NCBI GenBank assembly: GCA_014526335.1
Contig: JACTAT010000060.1
Span: forward strand, 2,749,203-2,813,202
Direction of reading: 5' to 3'
DNA from: Chrysaora quinquecirrha
Taxonomy: Eukaryota > Cnidaria > Scyphozoa > Semaeostomeae > Pelagiidae
DNA length: 64,000 bases
This document shows positions 11,543 through 24,898 of the stretch, in pieces. A program made the position numbers and the translations under genes. The notes below the pieces were generated by a model. The model ran no database searches and was not told the origin of the DNA. It was given only the letters and a program-made list of their open reading frames with translations. Within the stretch, counting starts at the first letter, position 1, and the number at the start of each line of letters is the position of its first letter.

Positions 11543-12925
11543 ATTTCTATCTAGTATCTGAAATTTGGGTTTGAAAGGTACCAAAGGTTCCAAAATCATT
11601 TATATATAAGCATAAGTATACAAAGCATTCAGTATATGTTTCATTTGTTAAATTTCTATCTAGTATCTGGAATTTGGGTTCCAAAGGTACCAAAGGTTCC
11701 AATATCATTTATATATAAGCTTAAGTATACAAAGCATTCAGTATATGTTTCATTTGCTAAATTTCTATCTAGTATCTGAAATTATGGTTCCAAAGGTACC
11801 AAAGGTTCCAAAATCAATTATATATAAGCATAAGTATACAAAGCATTCAGTATATGTTTCATTTGCTAAATTTCTATCTAGTATCTGAAATTTGGGTTCT
11901 AAAGGTACCAAAGGTTCCAAAATCATTTATATATAAGCATAAGTATACAAAGCATTCAGTATATGTTTCATTTGCTAAATTTCTATCTAGTATCTGAAAT
12001 TTGGGTTCTAAAGGTACCAAAGGTTCCAAAATCATTTATATATAAGCACAAGCGTACAAAGCATTCAGTATATGTTTCGTTTGCTAAATTTCTATCTAGT
12101 ATCTAAAATTTGGGTTCCAAAGTGTAAACAGGTTATTTGTCGGCAGGTTGGCACAAATAAAACGACACAATTTGAGTAATTAGTCCTTCTTAAATTCTTC
12201 TGACTGATATAAATATCTTCCCAGAGCTATACTTTGCAGCATGCGATAAACGGAAAAACGACAATACGTTTCATACGTACTAGGAACTCTATAGCTAACA
12301 TTTCTCAAGCGTTACTCTAGATTCACCTCTGCTCCTCCGAACAGGCAACTACAACGACGACTAAGGCGACAAGATCTTTCTCAAGCATCTTGCTCCTTCA
12401 ATGACACATGCATGCTCTCTTTCTCTTAGCTTTACATACCCGATACTGATCTCTCTAACAACAAATTGTGCTCTTTTTATACTTTAAATACAAGCAATAA
12501 TTAATGACAGATGAACCAAAGATAACTAAAATAGCCATAAGTGATGACGCACCCGACTACTGTCGGTTCCTTATGAAGGGTGTTAACTCTAGAATAATAA
12601 CTATTGAGTGTGACTACCAGGATGTGACTGTTTTCACAACCACAATATATTCCTATGTGCATGAAGCCGCGTGTGAAGCCGCTAGCTTAAGGCTTCCTTA
12701 TGATGAAATTAACAAATAGCTACTAAAAATGTGAAAAGTAAAAACAAAGAATGAATGAACTAGATACCATACTTAGCCTGATAATGATCCTAAACTAGAG
12801 GGCAAAATTAGCAGTATTACAAAAGGTACCAAAGGTTCCAAAATCATTTATATATGAGCATAAGTATACAAAGCATTCAGCATATGCTAAAGTTGCTAAA
12901 TTTATATCTAGTATCTGCATCAATT
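11543..12925. repeat. 109-bp tandem repeat, about five and a half copies plus a detached copy
   Basis: ATTTCTATCTAGTATCTG recurs at 11543, 11652, 11761, 11870, 11979 and 12088, giving an exact 109-bp period. Each unit also holds AAAGGTACCAAAGGTTCC and a TTATATATAAGC block. Units differ by a few substitutions. The array is interrupted at 12122/12822 by a 699-bp insertion; a diverged unit continues from 12822 to about 12925. Confidence 0.9.
12119..12825. mobile_element. solo-LTR-like insertion, 699 bp, 4-bp target duplication
   Basis: The insert begins TGTAAACAGG (12123) and ends AGTATTACA (12821), so it has 5'-TG...CA-3' ends. It is flanked by AAAG at 12119-12122 and 12822-12825, while intact repeat units have AAAG once at this point, so the empty site is visible in the neighbouring units. 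A TATA-like TTTTTATACTTTAAATA lies at about 12475-12490. No primer-binding site, polypurine tract or gag/pol lies beside it, as expected for a solo LTR left by LTR-LTR recombination. A non-autonomous DNA element with weak imperfect ends (TGTAA...TTACA) is the alternative. Confidence 0.6.
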
Positions 12926-13082
12926 AATAACTAAAATATCTAAGATAGATAGTTCTGCTTGATTTAATATTTTTGTTTTTGTCTTGCTGCTTTGTCTTGC
13001 TGTTTTGAGAAATGAGAACAGAACCTAAAGCTAAAGAAAAAGCATAACTTCACAATCTGAGAACAAGACACATTCTATATGT
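12926..13082. other. no feature seen
   Basis: AT-rich sequence between the 109-bp repeat and the last exon of the PHD gene. It would hold that gene's 3' UTR on the minus strand, but I see no clear polyadenylation signal. Confidence 0.3.
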
Positions 13083-13235
13083 TCAGAAAGATCTGAGCAG
13101 ATTATAAATTGATTGTTGTAGCGCAATGATAAGTGTTAGAAATAAATATTTGCGATCATCGTACCACTTGGTCCTTTTTGGTGGAATTTTATCCATTTTG
13201 ATACAGCTGGTGCGGAACCATTTTTTTCCTGGGCA
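13083..13235 (-). CDS. terminal exon of PHD-finger gene (degenerate second half of the finger)
   Basis: A minus-strand acceptor (CTTCATTTTAG) precedes 13235. The phase-0 frame reads CPGKKWFRTSCIKMDK, then PPKRTKWYDDRKY, and ends at TGA 13083-13085. This is the C-terminal half of a PHD zinc finger, whose usual pattern here is WFH-x2-C followed by W-Y-C-x2-C. The expected His is Arg, the first of the last Cys pair is missing and the second is Arg; both Arg codons are CGC, one base from CAC (His) and TGC (Cys). The first half of the finger is encoded by the exons at 13338-13740. The exon has seven A in the CPGKK codons, which keeps it in phase; many array copies have five or six. Confidence 0.6.
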   Translation of the reverse strand, partial: CPGKKWFRTSCIKMDKIPPKRTKWYDDRKYLFLTLIIALQQSIYNLLRSF

Positions 13236-16200
13236 CTAAAATGAAGAGAATATAATCTTCTAAAGGTCAATCTTTAAATCTTTTGAAACAAATTTTACAA
13301 TGATTTATTGTTTTGAAGCATCCTTAAGATTGCATGAATTATATTTTTAAAACACCATATAGAGTGATACCTCAGATAATTTCCCAGAACAGTTTATCAT
13401 TTCTGTTTTTTTGTCCTGAAAATCAGAGAAATAATTCAAGTACTCAATTGCATAGATTGCATTTTGTGATAAGCAATTTGTCTAGAGTGTTTAGACATTG
13501 GCACTTTCATTATAAGAATTATGTTTTTTTCTAAAGAGCTTATTCTTTTGACAATTCAGGGAGCCAGAGGCTTATCAGTCGGAATTTAGGCAAAGATAAT
13601 AGCTATGCTTTCATTATACCTCTTTATGTATGAAGTCTTTTTAAAAGTTAGAATTTTCAAATTATAGGCATTTGCTAAACCACTGCAAATAAAATTTTCA
13701 CTCCTACCTTTTTACACAAGCAGTAGATGTATTTTTCCCAGTCCTTCTTTTCTTGAACTTGTTTTCTACTGAATGATAAAGTTAAAGGATTGATGAAGGA
13801 TATAGTTGAATTTTTTGCTGACAATTTAATCAGACTTTCATTATGCAAAAACTAATCAGTTCCCTTTTCTTTTCAGGATATATTGGCAGCTGAATATTTC
13901 TTTATTCATACATTGTGGGAATTTTGTTACAAACCAAAAGAATGGGAAAGATGTTTCAGCACTTACCACATGCTGCTGCTTGGCTTTCTGCTTCACTTTC
14001 TCCACCTTCTACCATTTGTTCATCATCAAATCTTGTTGAAACAAATGCTATGAAATAAAGTGTTGTTCAGAACAGGCTCATTAATTACAACATGAGTAGT
14101 GCTGAAATTGCAAGGTGATAATTGACAATGTGTTTTTGTTTTTTGAAAATGCTGCTTACTTTCTGGTTCTTCATCAAGCAAAGGTTCGAGATCAGCCACA
14201 TTGTCTTCCCTCTCAGATGATGGAGCTCCTGTTCATGGAAAAGGTACATTTGATTTTGCAAAATTATGTGAGCACGTGTTGTAGAAACATCTGATTATAT
14301 AGGTAATAATTTGCTTTATCCAAGAAATCCAGATATTACAAAGTTAAATTACACATACCACATGCATGCAATGGTATATGCGGAACCATTTTTTCCTGGG
14401 CACTAAAATGAAGAGAATATAATCTTCTAAAGGTCAATCTTTAAATCTTTTGAAACAAATTTTACAATGATTTATTGTTTTGAAGCATCCTTAAGATTGC
14501 ATGAATTATATTTTTAAAACACCATATAGAGTGATACCTCAGATAATTTCCAAGAACAGTTTATCATTTCTGTTTTTTTGTCCTGAAAATCAGAGAAATA
14601 ATTCAAGTACTCAATTGCATAGATTGCATTTTGTGATAAGCAATTTGTCTAGAGTGTTTAGACATTGGCACTTTCATTATAAGAATTATGTTTTTTTCTA
14701 AAGAGCTTATTCTTTTGACAATTCAGGGAGCCAGAGGCTTAATGCTTTCATTATACCTCTTTATGTATGAAGTCTTTTTTAAAAGTTAGAATTTTCAAAT
14801 TATAGGCATTTGCTAAACCACTGCAAATAAAATTTTCACTCCTACCTTTTTACACAAGCAGTAGATGTATTCTTTCCCAGTCCTTCTTTTCTTGAACTTG
14901 TTTTCTACTGAATGATAAAGTTAAAGGATTGATGAAGGATATAGTTGAATTTTTTTGCTGACAATTTAATCAGACTTTCATTATGCAAAAACTAATCAGT
15001 TCCCCTTTTCTTTTCAGGATATATTGGCAGCTGAATATTTCTTTATTCATACATTGTGGGAATTTTGTTACAAACCAAAAGAATGGGAAAGATGTTTCAG
15101 CACTTACCACATGCTGCTGCTTGGCTTTCTGCTTCACTTTCTCCACCTTCTACCATTTGTTCATCATCAAATCTTGTTGAAACAAATGCTATGAAATAAA
15201 GTGTTGTTCAGAACAGGCTCATTAATTACAACATGAGTAGTGCTGAAATTGCAAGGTGATAATTGACAATGTGTTTTTGTTTTTTTGAAAATGCTGCTTA
15301 CTTTCTGGTTCTTCATCAAGCAAAGGTTCGAGATCAGCCACATTGTCTTCCCTCTCAGATGATGGAGCTCCTGTTCATGGAAAAGGTACATTTGATTTTG
15401 CAAAATTATGTGAGCACGTGTTGTAGAAACATCTGATTATATAGGTAATAATTTGCTTTATCCAAGAAATCCAGATATTACAAAGTTAAATTACACATAC
15501 CACATGCATGCAATGGTATGTGCGGAACCATTTTTTCCTGGGCACTAAAATGAAGAGAATATAATCTTCTAAAGGTCAATCTTTAAATCTTTTGAAACAA
15601 ATTTTACAATGATTTATTGTTTTGAAGCATCCTTAAGATTGCATGAATTATATTTTTAAAACACCATATAGAGTGATACCTCAGATAATTTCCAAGAACA
15701 GTTTATCATTTCTGTTTTTTTGTCCTGAAAATCAGAGAAATAATTCAAGTACTCAATTGCATAGATTGCATTTTGTGATAAGCAATTTGTCTAGAGTGTT
15801 TAGACATTGGCACTTTCATTATAAGAATTATGTTTTTTTCTAAAGAGCTTATTCTTTTGACAATTCAGGGAGCCAGAGGCTTATCAGTCGGAATTTAGGC
15901 AAAGATAATAGCTATGCTTTCATTATACCTCTTTATGTATGAAGTCTTTTTTAAAAGTTAGAATTTTCAAATTATAGGCATTTGCTAAACCACTGCAAAT
16001 AAAATTTTCACTCCTACCTTTTTACACAAGCAGTAGATGTATTCTTTCCCAGTCCTTCTTTTCTTGAACTTGTTTTCTACTGAATGATAAAGTTAAAGGA
16101 TTGATGAAGGATATAGTTGAATTTTTTTTCTTTTCAGCTAACAATTTAATCAGACTTTCATTATCTTGTTGAAACAAATGCTATGAAATAAAGTGTTGTT

Positions 16201-19200
16201 CAGAACAGGCTCATTAATTACAACATGAGTAGTGCTGAAATTGCAAGGTGATAATTGACAATGTGTTTTTGTTTTTTTGAAAATGCTGCTTACTTTCTGG
16301 TTCTTCATCAAGCAAAGGTTCGAGATCAGCCACATTGTCTTCCCTCTCAGATGATGGAGCTCCTGTTCATGGAAAAGGTACATTTGATTTTGCAAAATTA
16401 TGTTAGCACGTGTTGTAGAAACATCTGATTATATAGGTAATAATTTGCTTTATCCAAGAAATCCAGATATTACAAAGTTAAATTACACATACCACATGCA
16501 TGCAATGGTATGTGCGGAACCATTTTTTTCCTGGGCACTAAAATGAAGAGAATATAATCTTCTAAAAGTCAATCTTTAAATCTTTTGAAACAAATTTTAC
16601 AATGATTTATTGTTTTGAAGCATCCTTAAGATTGCATGAATTATATTTTTAAAACACCATATAGAGTGATACCTCAGATAATTTCCCAGAACAGTTTATC
16701 ATTTCTGTTTTTTTGTCCTGAAAATCAGAGAAATAATTCAAGTACTCAATTGCATAGATTGCATTTTGTGATAAGCAATTTGTCTAGAGTGTTTAGACAT
16801 TGGCACTTTGATTATAAGAATTATGTTTTTTCCTAAAGAGCTTATTCTTTTGACAATTCAGGGAGCCAGAGGCTTATCAGTCGGAATTTAGGCAAAGATA
16901 ATAGCTATGCTTTCATTATACCTCTTTATGTATGAAGTCTTTTTTAAAAGTTAGAATTTTCAAATTATAGGCATTTGCTAATCCACTGCAAATAAAATTT
17001 TCACTCCTACCTTTTTATACAAGCAGTAGATGTATTCTTTCCCAGTCCTTCTTTTCTTGAACTTGTTTTCTACTGAATGATAAAGTTAAAGGATTGATGA
17101 AGGATATAGTTGAATTTTTTTGCTGACAATTTAATCAGACTTTCATTATGCAAAAACTAATCAGTTCCCCTTTTCTTTTCAGGATATATTGGCAGCTGAA
17201 TATTTCTTTATTCATACATTGTGGGAATTTTGTTACAAACCAAAAGAATGGGAAAGATGTTTCAGCACTTACCACATGCTGCTGCTTGGCTTTCTGCTTC
17301 ACTTTCTCCACCTTCTACCATTTGTTCATCATCAAATCTTGTTGAAACAAATGCTATGAAATAAAGTGTTGTTCAGAACAGGCTCATTAATTACAACATG
17401 AGTAGTGCTGAAATTGCAAGGTGATAATTGACAATGTGTTTTTGTTTTTTTTGAAAAATGCTGCTTACTTTCTGGTTCTTCATCAAGCAAAGGTTCGAGA
17501 TCAGCCACATTGTCTTCCCTCTCAGATGATGGAGCTCCTGTTCATGGAAAAGGTACATTTGATTTTGCAAAATTATGTGAGCACGTGTTGTAGAAACATC
17601 TGATTATATAGGTAATAATCTGCTTTATCCAAGAAATCCAGATATTACAAAGTTAAATTACACATACCACATGCATGCAATGGTATGTGCGGAACCATTT
17701 TTTTCCTGGGCACTAAAATGAAGAGAATATAATCTTCTAAAGGTCAATCTTTAAATCTTTTGAAACAAATTTTACAATGATTTATTGTTTTGAAGCATCC
17801 TTAAGATTGCATGAATTATATTTTTAAAACACCATATAGATTGATACCTCAGATAATTTCCAAGAACAGTTTATCATTTCTGTTTTTTTGTCCTGAAAAT
17901 CAGACAAATAATTCAAGTACTCAATTGCATAGATTGCATTTTGTGATAAGCAATTTGTCTAGAGTGTTTAGACATTGGCACTTTCATTATAAGAATTATG
18001 TTTTTTTCTAAAGAGCTTATTCTTTTGACAATTCAGGGAGCCAGAGGCTTATCAGTCGGAATTTAGGCAAAGATAATAGCTATGCTTTCATTATACCTCT
18101 TTATGTATGAAGTCTTTTTAAAAGTTAGAATTTTCAAATTATAGGCATTTGCTAAACCACTGCAAATAAAATTTTCACTCCTACCTTTTTACACAAGCAG
18201 TAGATGTATTCTTTCCCAGTCCTTCTTTTCTTGAACTTGTTTTCTACTGAATGATAAAGTTAAAGGATTGATGAAGGATATAGTTGAATTTTTTTGCTAA
18301 CAATTTAATCAGACTTTCATTATCTTGTTGAAACAAATGCTATGAAATAAAGTGTTGTTCAGAACAGGCTCATTAATTACAACATGAGTAGTGCTGAAAT
18401 TGCAAGGTGATAATTGACAATGTGTTTTGTTTTTTTGAAAATGCTGCTTACTTTCTGGTTCTTCATCAAGCAAAGGTTCGAGATCAGCCACATTGTCTTC
18501 CCTCTCAGATGATGGAGCTCCTGTTCATGGAAAAGGTACATTTGATTTTGCAAAATTATGTGAGCACGTGTTGTAGAAACATCTGATTATATAGGTAATA
18601 ATTTGCTTTATCCAAGAAATCCAGATATTACAAAGTTAAATTACACATACCACATGCATGCAATGGTATGTGCGAACCATTTTTTCCTGGGCACTAAAAT
18701 GAAGAGAATGTAATCTTCTAAAGGTCAATCTTTAAATCTTTTGAAACAAATTTTACAATGATTTATTGTTTTGAAGCATCCTTAAGATTGCATGAATTAT
18801 ATTTTTAAAACACCATATAGAGTGATACCTCAGATAATTTCCCAGAACAGTTTATCATTTCTGTTTTTTTGTCCTGAAAATCAGAGAAATAATTCAAGTA
18901 CTCAATTGCATAGATTGCATTTTGTGATAAGCAATTTGTCTAGAGTGTTTAGACATTGGCACTTTCATTATAAGAATTATGTTTTTTCGAGCTTATTCTT
19001 TTGACAATTCAGGAGCCAGAGGCTTATCAGTCGGAATTTAGGCAAAGATAATAGCTATGCTTTCACTATACCTCTTTATGTATGAAGTCTTTTTTAAAAG
19101 TTAGAATTTTCAAATTATAGGCATTTGCTAAACCACTGCAAATAAAATTTCCACTCCTACCTTTTTACACAAGCAGTAGATGTATTCTTTCCCAGTCCTT

Positions 19201-22200
19201 CTTTTCTTGAACTTGTTTTCTACTGAATGATAAAGTTAAAGGATTGATGAAGGATATAGTTGAATTTTTTGCTGACAATTTAATCAGACTTTCATTATGC
19301 AATTTATATCAGACTTTCATTATCTTGTTGAAAACCAAAAGAATGGGAAAGATGTTTCAGCACTTACCACATGCTGCTGCTTGGCTTTCTGCTTCACTTT
19401 CTCCACCTTCTATTTGTTCATCATCAAATCTTGTTGAAACAAATGCTATGAAATAAAGTGTTGTTCAGAACAGGCTCATTAATTACAACATGAGTAGTGC
19501 TGAAATTGCAAGGTGATAATTGACAATGTGTTTTTGTTTTTTTTGAAAAATGCTGCTTACTTTCTGGTTCTTCATCAAGCAAAGGTTCGAGATCAGCCAC
19601 ATTGTCTTCCCTCTCAGATGATGGAGCTCCTGTTCATGGAAAAGGTACATTTGATTTTGCAAAATTATGTGAGCACGTGTTGTAGAAACATCTGATTATA
19701 TAGGTAATAATCTGCTTTATCCAAGAAATCCAGATATTACAAAGTTAAATTACACATACCACATGCATGCAATGGTATGTGCGGAACCATTTTTTCCTGG
19801 GCACTAAAATGAAGAGAATATAATCTTCTAAAGGTCAATCTTTAAATCTTTTGAAACAAATTTTACAATGATTTATTGTTTTGAAGCATCCTTAAGATTG
19901 CATGAATTATATTTTTAAAACACCATATAGATTGATACCTCAGATAATTTCCAAGAACAGTTTATCATTTCTGTTTTTTTGTCCTGAAAATCAGACAAAT
20001 AATTCAAGTACTCAATTGCATAGATTGCATTTTGTGATAAGCAATTTGTCTAGAGTGTTTAGACATTGGCACTTTCATTATAAGAATTATGTTTTTTCTA
20101 AAGAGCTTATTCTTTTGACAATTCAGGAGCCAGAGGCTTATCAGTCGGAATTTAGGCAAAGATAATAGCTATGCTTTCATTATACCTCTTTATGTATGAA
20201 GTCTTTTTAAAAGTTAGAATTTTCAAATTATAGGCATTTGCTAAACCACTGCAAATAAAATTTTCACTCCTACCTTTTTACACAAGCAGTAGATGTATTC
20301 TTTCCCAGTCCTTCTTTTCTTGAACTTGTTTTCTACTGAATGATAAAGTTAAAGGATTGATGAAGGATATAGTTGAATTTTTTGACAATTTAATCAGCTA
20401 ACAATTTAATCAGACTTTCATTATCTTGTTGAAACAAATGCTATGAAATAAAGTGTTGTTCAGAACAGGCTCATTAATTACAACATGAGTAGTGCTGAAA
20501 TTGCAAGGTGATAATTGACAATGTGTTTTGTTTTTTTGAAAATGCTGCTTACTTTCTGGTTCTTCATCAAGCAAAGGTTCGAGATCAGCCACATTGTCTT
20601 CCCTCTCAGATGATGGAGCTCCTGTTCATGGAAAAGGTACATTTGATTTTGCAAAATTATGTGAGCACGTGTTGTAGAAACATCTGATTATATAGGTAAT
20701 AATTTGCTTTATCCAAGAAATCCAGATATTACAAAGTTAAATTACACATACCACATGCATGCAATGGTATGTGAACCATTTTTTCCTGGGCACTAAAATG
20801 AAGAGAATGTAATCTTCTAAAGGTCAATCTTTAAATCTTTTGAAACAAATTTTACAATGATTTATTGTTTTGAAGCATCCTTAAGATTGCATGAATTATA
20901 TTTTTAAAACACCATATAGAGTGATACCTCAGATAATTTCCCAGAACAGTTTATCATTTCTGTTTTTTTGTCCTGAAAATCAGAGAAATAATTCAAGTAC
21001 TCAATTGCATAGATTGCATTTTGTGATAAGCAATTTGTCTAGAGTGTTTAGACATTGGCACTTTCATTATAAGAATTATGTTTTTTTCTAAAGAGCTTAT
21101 TCTTTTGACAATTCAGGGAGCCAGAGGCTTATCAGTCGGAATTTAGGCAAAGATAATAGCTATGCTTTCACTATACCTCTTTATGTATGAAGTCTTTTTT
21201 AAAAGTTAGAATTTTCAAATTATAGGCATTTGCTAAACCACTGCAAATAAAATTTCCACTCCTACCTTTTTACACAAGCAGTAGATGTATTCTTTCCCAG
21301 TCCTTCTTTTCTTGAACTTGTTTTCTACTGAATGATAAAGTTAAAGGATTGATGAAGGATATAGTTGAATTTTTTTGCTAATAATTTAATCAGACTTTCA
21401 TTATCTTGTTGAAACAAATGCTATGAAATAAAGTGTTGTTCAGAACAGGCTCATTAATTACAACATGAGTAGTGCTGAAATTGCAAGGTGATAATTGACA
21501 ATGTGTTTTTGTTTTTTGAAAAATGCTGCTTACTTTCTGGTTCTTCATCAAGCAAAGGTTCGAGATCAGCCACATTGTCTTCCCTCTCAGATGATGGAGC
21601 TCCTGTTCATGGAAAAGGTACATTTGATTTTGCAAAATTATGTGAGCACGTGTTGTAGAAACATCTGATTATATAGGTAATAATTTGCTTTATCCAAGAA
21701 ATCCAGATATTACAAAGTTAAATTACACATACCACATGCATGCAATGGTATGTGCGGAACCATTTTTTCCTGGGCACTAAAATGAAGAGAATATAATCTT
21801 CTAAAGGTCAATCTTTAAATCTTTTGAAACAAATTTTACAATGATTTATTGTTTTGAAGCATCCTTAAGATTGCATGAATTATATTTTAAAACACCATAT
21901 AGAGTGATACCTCAGATAATTTCCCAGAACAGTTTATCATTTCTGTTTTTTTGTCCTGAAAATCAGAGAAATAATTCAAGTACTCAATTGCATAGATTGC
22001 ATTTTGTGATAAGCAATTTGTCTAGAGTGTTTAGACATTGGCACTTTCATTATAAGAATTATGTTTTTTTCTAAAGAGCTTATTCTTTTGACAATTCAGG
22101 GAGCCAGAGGCTTATCAGTCGGAATTTAGGCAAAGATAATAGCTATGCTTTCATTATACCTCTTTATGTATGAAGTCTTTTTTAAAAGTTAGAATTTTCA

Positions 22201-22911
22201 AATTATAGGCATTTGCTAAACCACTGCAAATAAAATTTTCACTCCTACCTTTTTACACAAGCAGTAGATGTATTCTTTCCCAGTCCTTCTTTTCTTGAAC
22301 TTGTTTTCTACTGAATGATAAAGTTAAAGGATTGATGAAGGATATAGTTGAATTTTTTTGCTGACAATTTAATCAGACTTTCATTATGCAAAAACTAATC
22401 AGTTCCCCTTTTCTTTTCAGGATATATTGGCAGCTGAATATTTCTTTATTCATACATTGTGGGAATTTTGTTACAAACCAAAAGAATGGGAAAGATGTTT
22501 CAGCACTTACCACATGCTGCTGCTTGGCTTTCTGCTTCACTTTCTCCACCTTCTACCATTTGTTCATCATCAAATCTTGTTGAAACAAATGCTATGAAAT
22601 AAAGTGTTGTTCAGAACAGGCTCATTAATTACAACATGAGTAGTGCTGAAATTGCAAGGTGATAATTGACAATGTGTTTTGTTTTTTGAAAAATGCTGCT
22701 TACTTTCTGGTTCTTCATCAAGCAAAGGTTCGAGATCAGCCACATTGTCTTCCCTCTCAGATGATGGAGCTCCTGTTCATGGAAAAGGTACATTTGATTT
22801 TGCAAAATTATGTGAGCACGTGTTGTAGAAACATCTGATTATATAGGTAATAATTTGCTTTATCCAAGAAATCCAGATATTAGAAAGTTAAATTACACAT
22901 ACCACATGCAT
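13211..22911 (-). repeat. tandem array 1: nine units of about 0.98 or 1.17 kb carrying PHD-finger exons
   Basis: The same segment, marked by GAATTATATTTT before a conserved exon, recurs near 13334, 14501, 15643, 16636, 17811, 18792, 19902, 20891 and 21873. Spacing falls into two classes: long units of about 1.11-1.18 kb and short units of about 0.98 kb. Short units lack about 188 bp (14985-15172 in the long unit), which removes most of exon e2. Units are nearly identical, differing in a few substitutions, small indels (TCAGTCGG... missing at 14741) and poly-T length. A rearranged hybrid unit lies at 19262-19340. The upper end merges with unique sequence at about 22911. Confidence 0.95.
14359..15370 (-). 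CDS. representative PHD-exon module (e1-e5) of the array
   Basis: Minus-strand exons with consensus GT-AG borders: e1 15302-15370 (69 bp), e2 15108-15188 (81), e3 14846-14907 (62), e4 14538-14582 (45), e5 14359-14402 (44). Phases agree from e1 to e4: e1 and e2 in phase 1, e3 ends in phase 0, e4 is 15 codons. They encode an acidic linker (VADLEPLLDEEPE; DDEQMVEGGESEAES), a basic patch (KFKKRRTGKEY), then YCLCKK, EMINCSGKLSE and CPGK: Cys-x-Cys, MI-x-Cys and the fourth Cys of a PHD finger, which usually reads modified or unmodified histone H3 tails. Skipping e2 keeps the frame. Here e5 has six A; phase into the next e1 needs five, so long read-through is not expected in this unit. Confidence 0.6.
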
Positions 22912-24898
22912 GCCTTGCCACTGCACCAGGTGCAAACAGCTGTCTTCTGCTAGACTCTTTTTGTATTTTTTTTGTGAACATTCGTACCCCTGTTGGAAAA
23001 GCACGAAAGATAAACACGTTTCCATTTTATTGTCAAATTGAGTTTAAGATTTAAAGAAATACAATTTCAAACTTTCAATTTAGGCATCAAGGAAAAAATC
23101 TTGGTCTTACAAATCTAAATGATTGCTGACGCTTGGGTGTCATATTAGAGTATAGCGATTTGGTAGTTGGTGATACATCTTGCTGATAAGTTAAGGAAGA
23201 AAAGAGAAAATGTAAGCATATACAGTCTGTTTATTGGACATTGCTCCTTGAATTTTTTAGATCAGTAAAGTCAATTTGAATTTCCTACCAGGAAACTTCT
23301 CTCTGCTTCATCAACAGCAGTTTCTTCTGTTTGGTCTAGAATAAAGTATTTGAAATTTGTCAAAGATAGATGCCTTCAGAATATAGTCAGAATAAAGAAT
23401 AGACTGTGTATTTATCAGGAAAGGCATGAAATATAACAAGTGAATAATAGCTACCATTTAAAGTCTTTTTATTTTTTGTCCAGGTCATCAACCACTTTCT
23501 CCTGATCCTTACTCAAATCCTTAAAGCTCAATTCCTCTGGCCCCTCTGGCATTTTCCTCCATTAATACTGAGGCAATAGCTATCTCTTAGATCCAAATAT
23601 TCTATTGTAGCGAATCAAAACAACTTAGAATGCCCCAGCATTCATCTGTAAATCGAAAAAGTATGCTTTTTTGGCCATTGAACTACATGAAATGACCACC
23701 AGAGCGAATTCCTATTTTGTGAACATATGAAACGTGCATTATCACTTCTTTATTTATTATATCTTGAATTTCAGAGCTAGAAAATAAAAATCATACCACT
23801 GCTTCAGTGTACAAAACCAAAGCCATTCCATCACACCAATGCTGCTGCTTTCGTGGCAAACATTCTGAAAGAATAGCCCGGATGGCATCGACACCTTCTT
23901 TTCTTCATTTTCCTCCCAGATGTCACCGTAATGGATGACCCAGGACAGAAGAAATCCCTAAAATAATGGAAAGATACAATCATATCTTACACAGTCAATA
24001 GTTATTCTGTTAAAAATGCATGCGTTTACTGCAATACTCTTGACAAATGCTCATTAACTTACTTTATATCTCAAACTCATACATCTAAGCTCATGCAGCC
24101 TCTTTTTGTCAGCTTCTAAAAGGACTCCTCTTTCGAAATCCATCCTTAACACTCTGCGTCTTAATCTAAAATGAATTTAATAGAGCGTTTTTTGACACAT
24201 GTTTTTTATAAGATTTTCTGTTTCTTATACACTGAGAATGCACGTGGATTATACACTGAGATTCCATCTACTAATCTCTTCTAATGAGTTATTTCTTCAA
24301 AACTTGCCTTTCTGACTCTACAACATTGGCAGACATTAAAATGCTGCACAACATTGGGCTTCTTAGTCCCTTTTTCATGGATCCCTGCTGAAGTCCCTCG
24401 TGTACTTGAAGAAGATATTCAGTCAAGGACTTTGCATTTGTCACGTCATTCAAGAAGAGCAATAAATTTGTTCGTCTTGATATTTCAAGAAGGACGCTCC
24501 TTTTGAAAATAGAAAATTGCAGAATGACTCTCAGGTTTCTATAAAGCTGTGCCACAAACAAAAATAACTTGAAAAGTTTGCATAATGTACTTACGTCGTT
24601 GTACCAGCCGTGTATTGGTTGCTGCCTGTAAGCAAAATGTTGTGTCGTATACTGGGAGCTCCCTGGCCATGGTGGATAATCTGTTGTGTTAGCAATTTAC
24701 AAACATTCTTTGGCCCATATAACAGCGCAATGTTCCCTTCACCTGTAGAAGAGAACAAATTATTAGGACAAGACTTCTACAGCACTATAATAACACGATG
24801 TGGTCTTAGTGAATCAGTTTGGTGTCTGTCGTATGCGTTTTTTGATATACATTGGGAATAAAAGATTATGAATGTATACCGTTATTGAATTCTTTCAG

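Noticed and set aside
12504..12719. 71-codon + strand frame as a gene
   Set aside because: It lies inside the solo-LTR-like insert, has no recognisable motif and is probably chance.
24595..24742. P-loop NTPase domain (LLTGSNQYTAGTTT)
   Set aside because: The Walker A lysine is absent and the next segment does not join in phase, so I did not name a domain.
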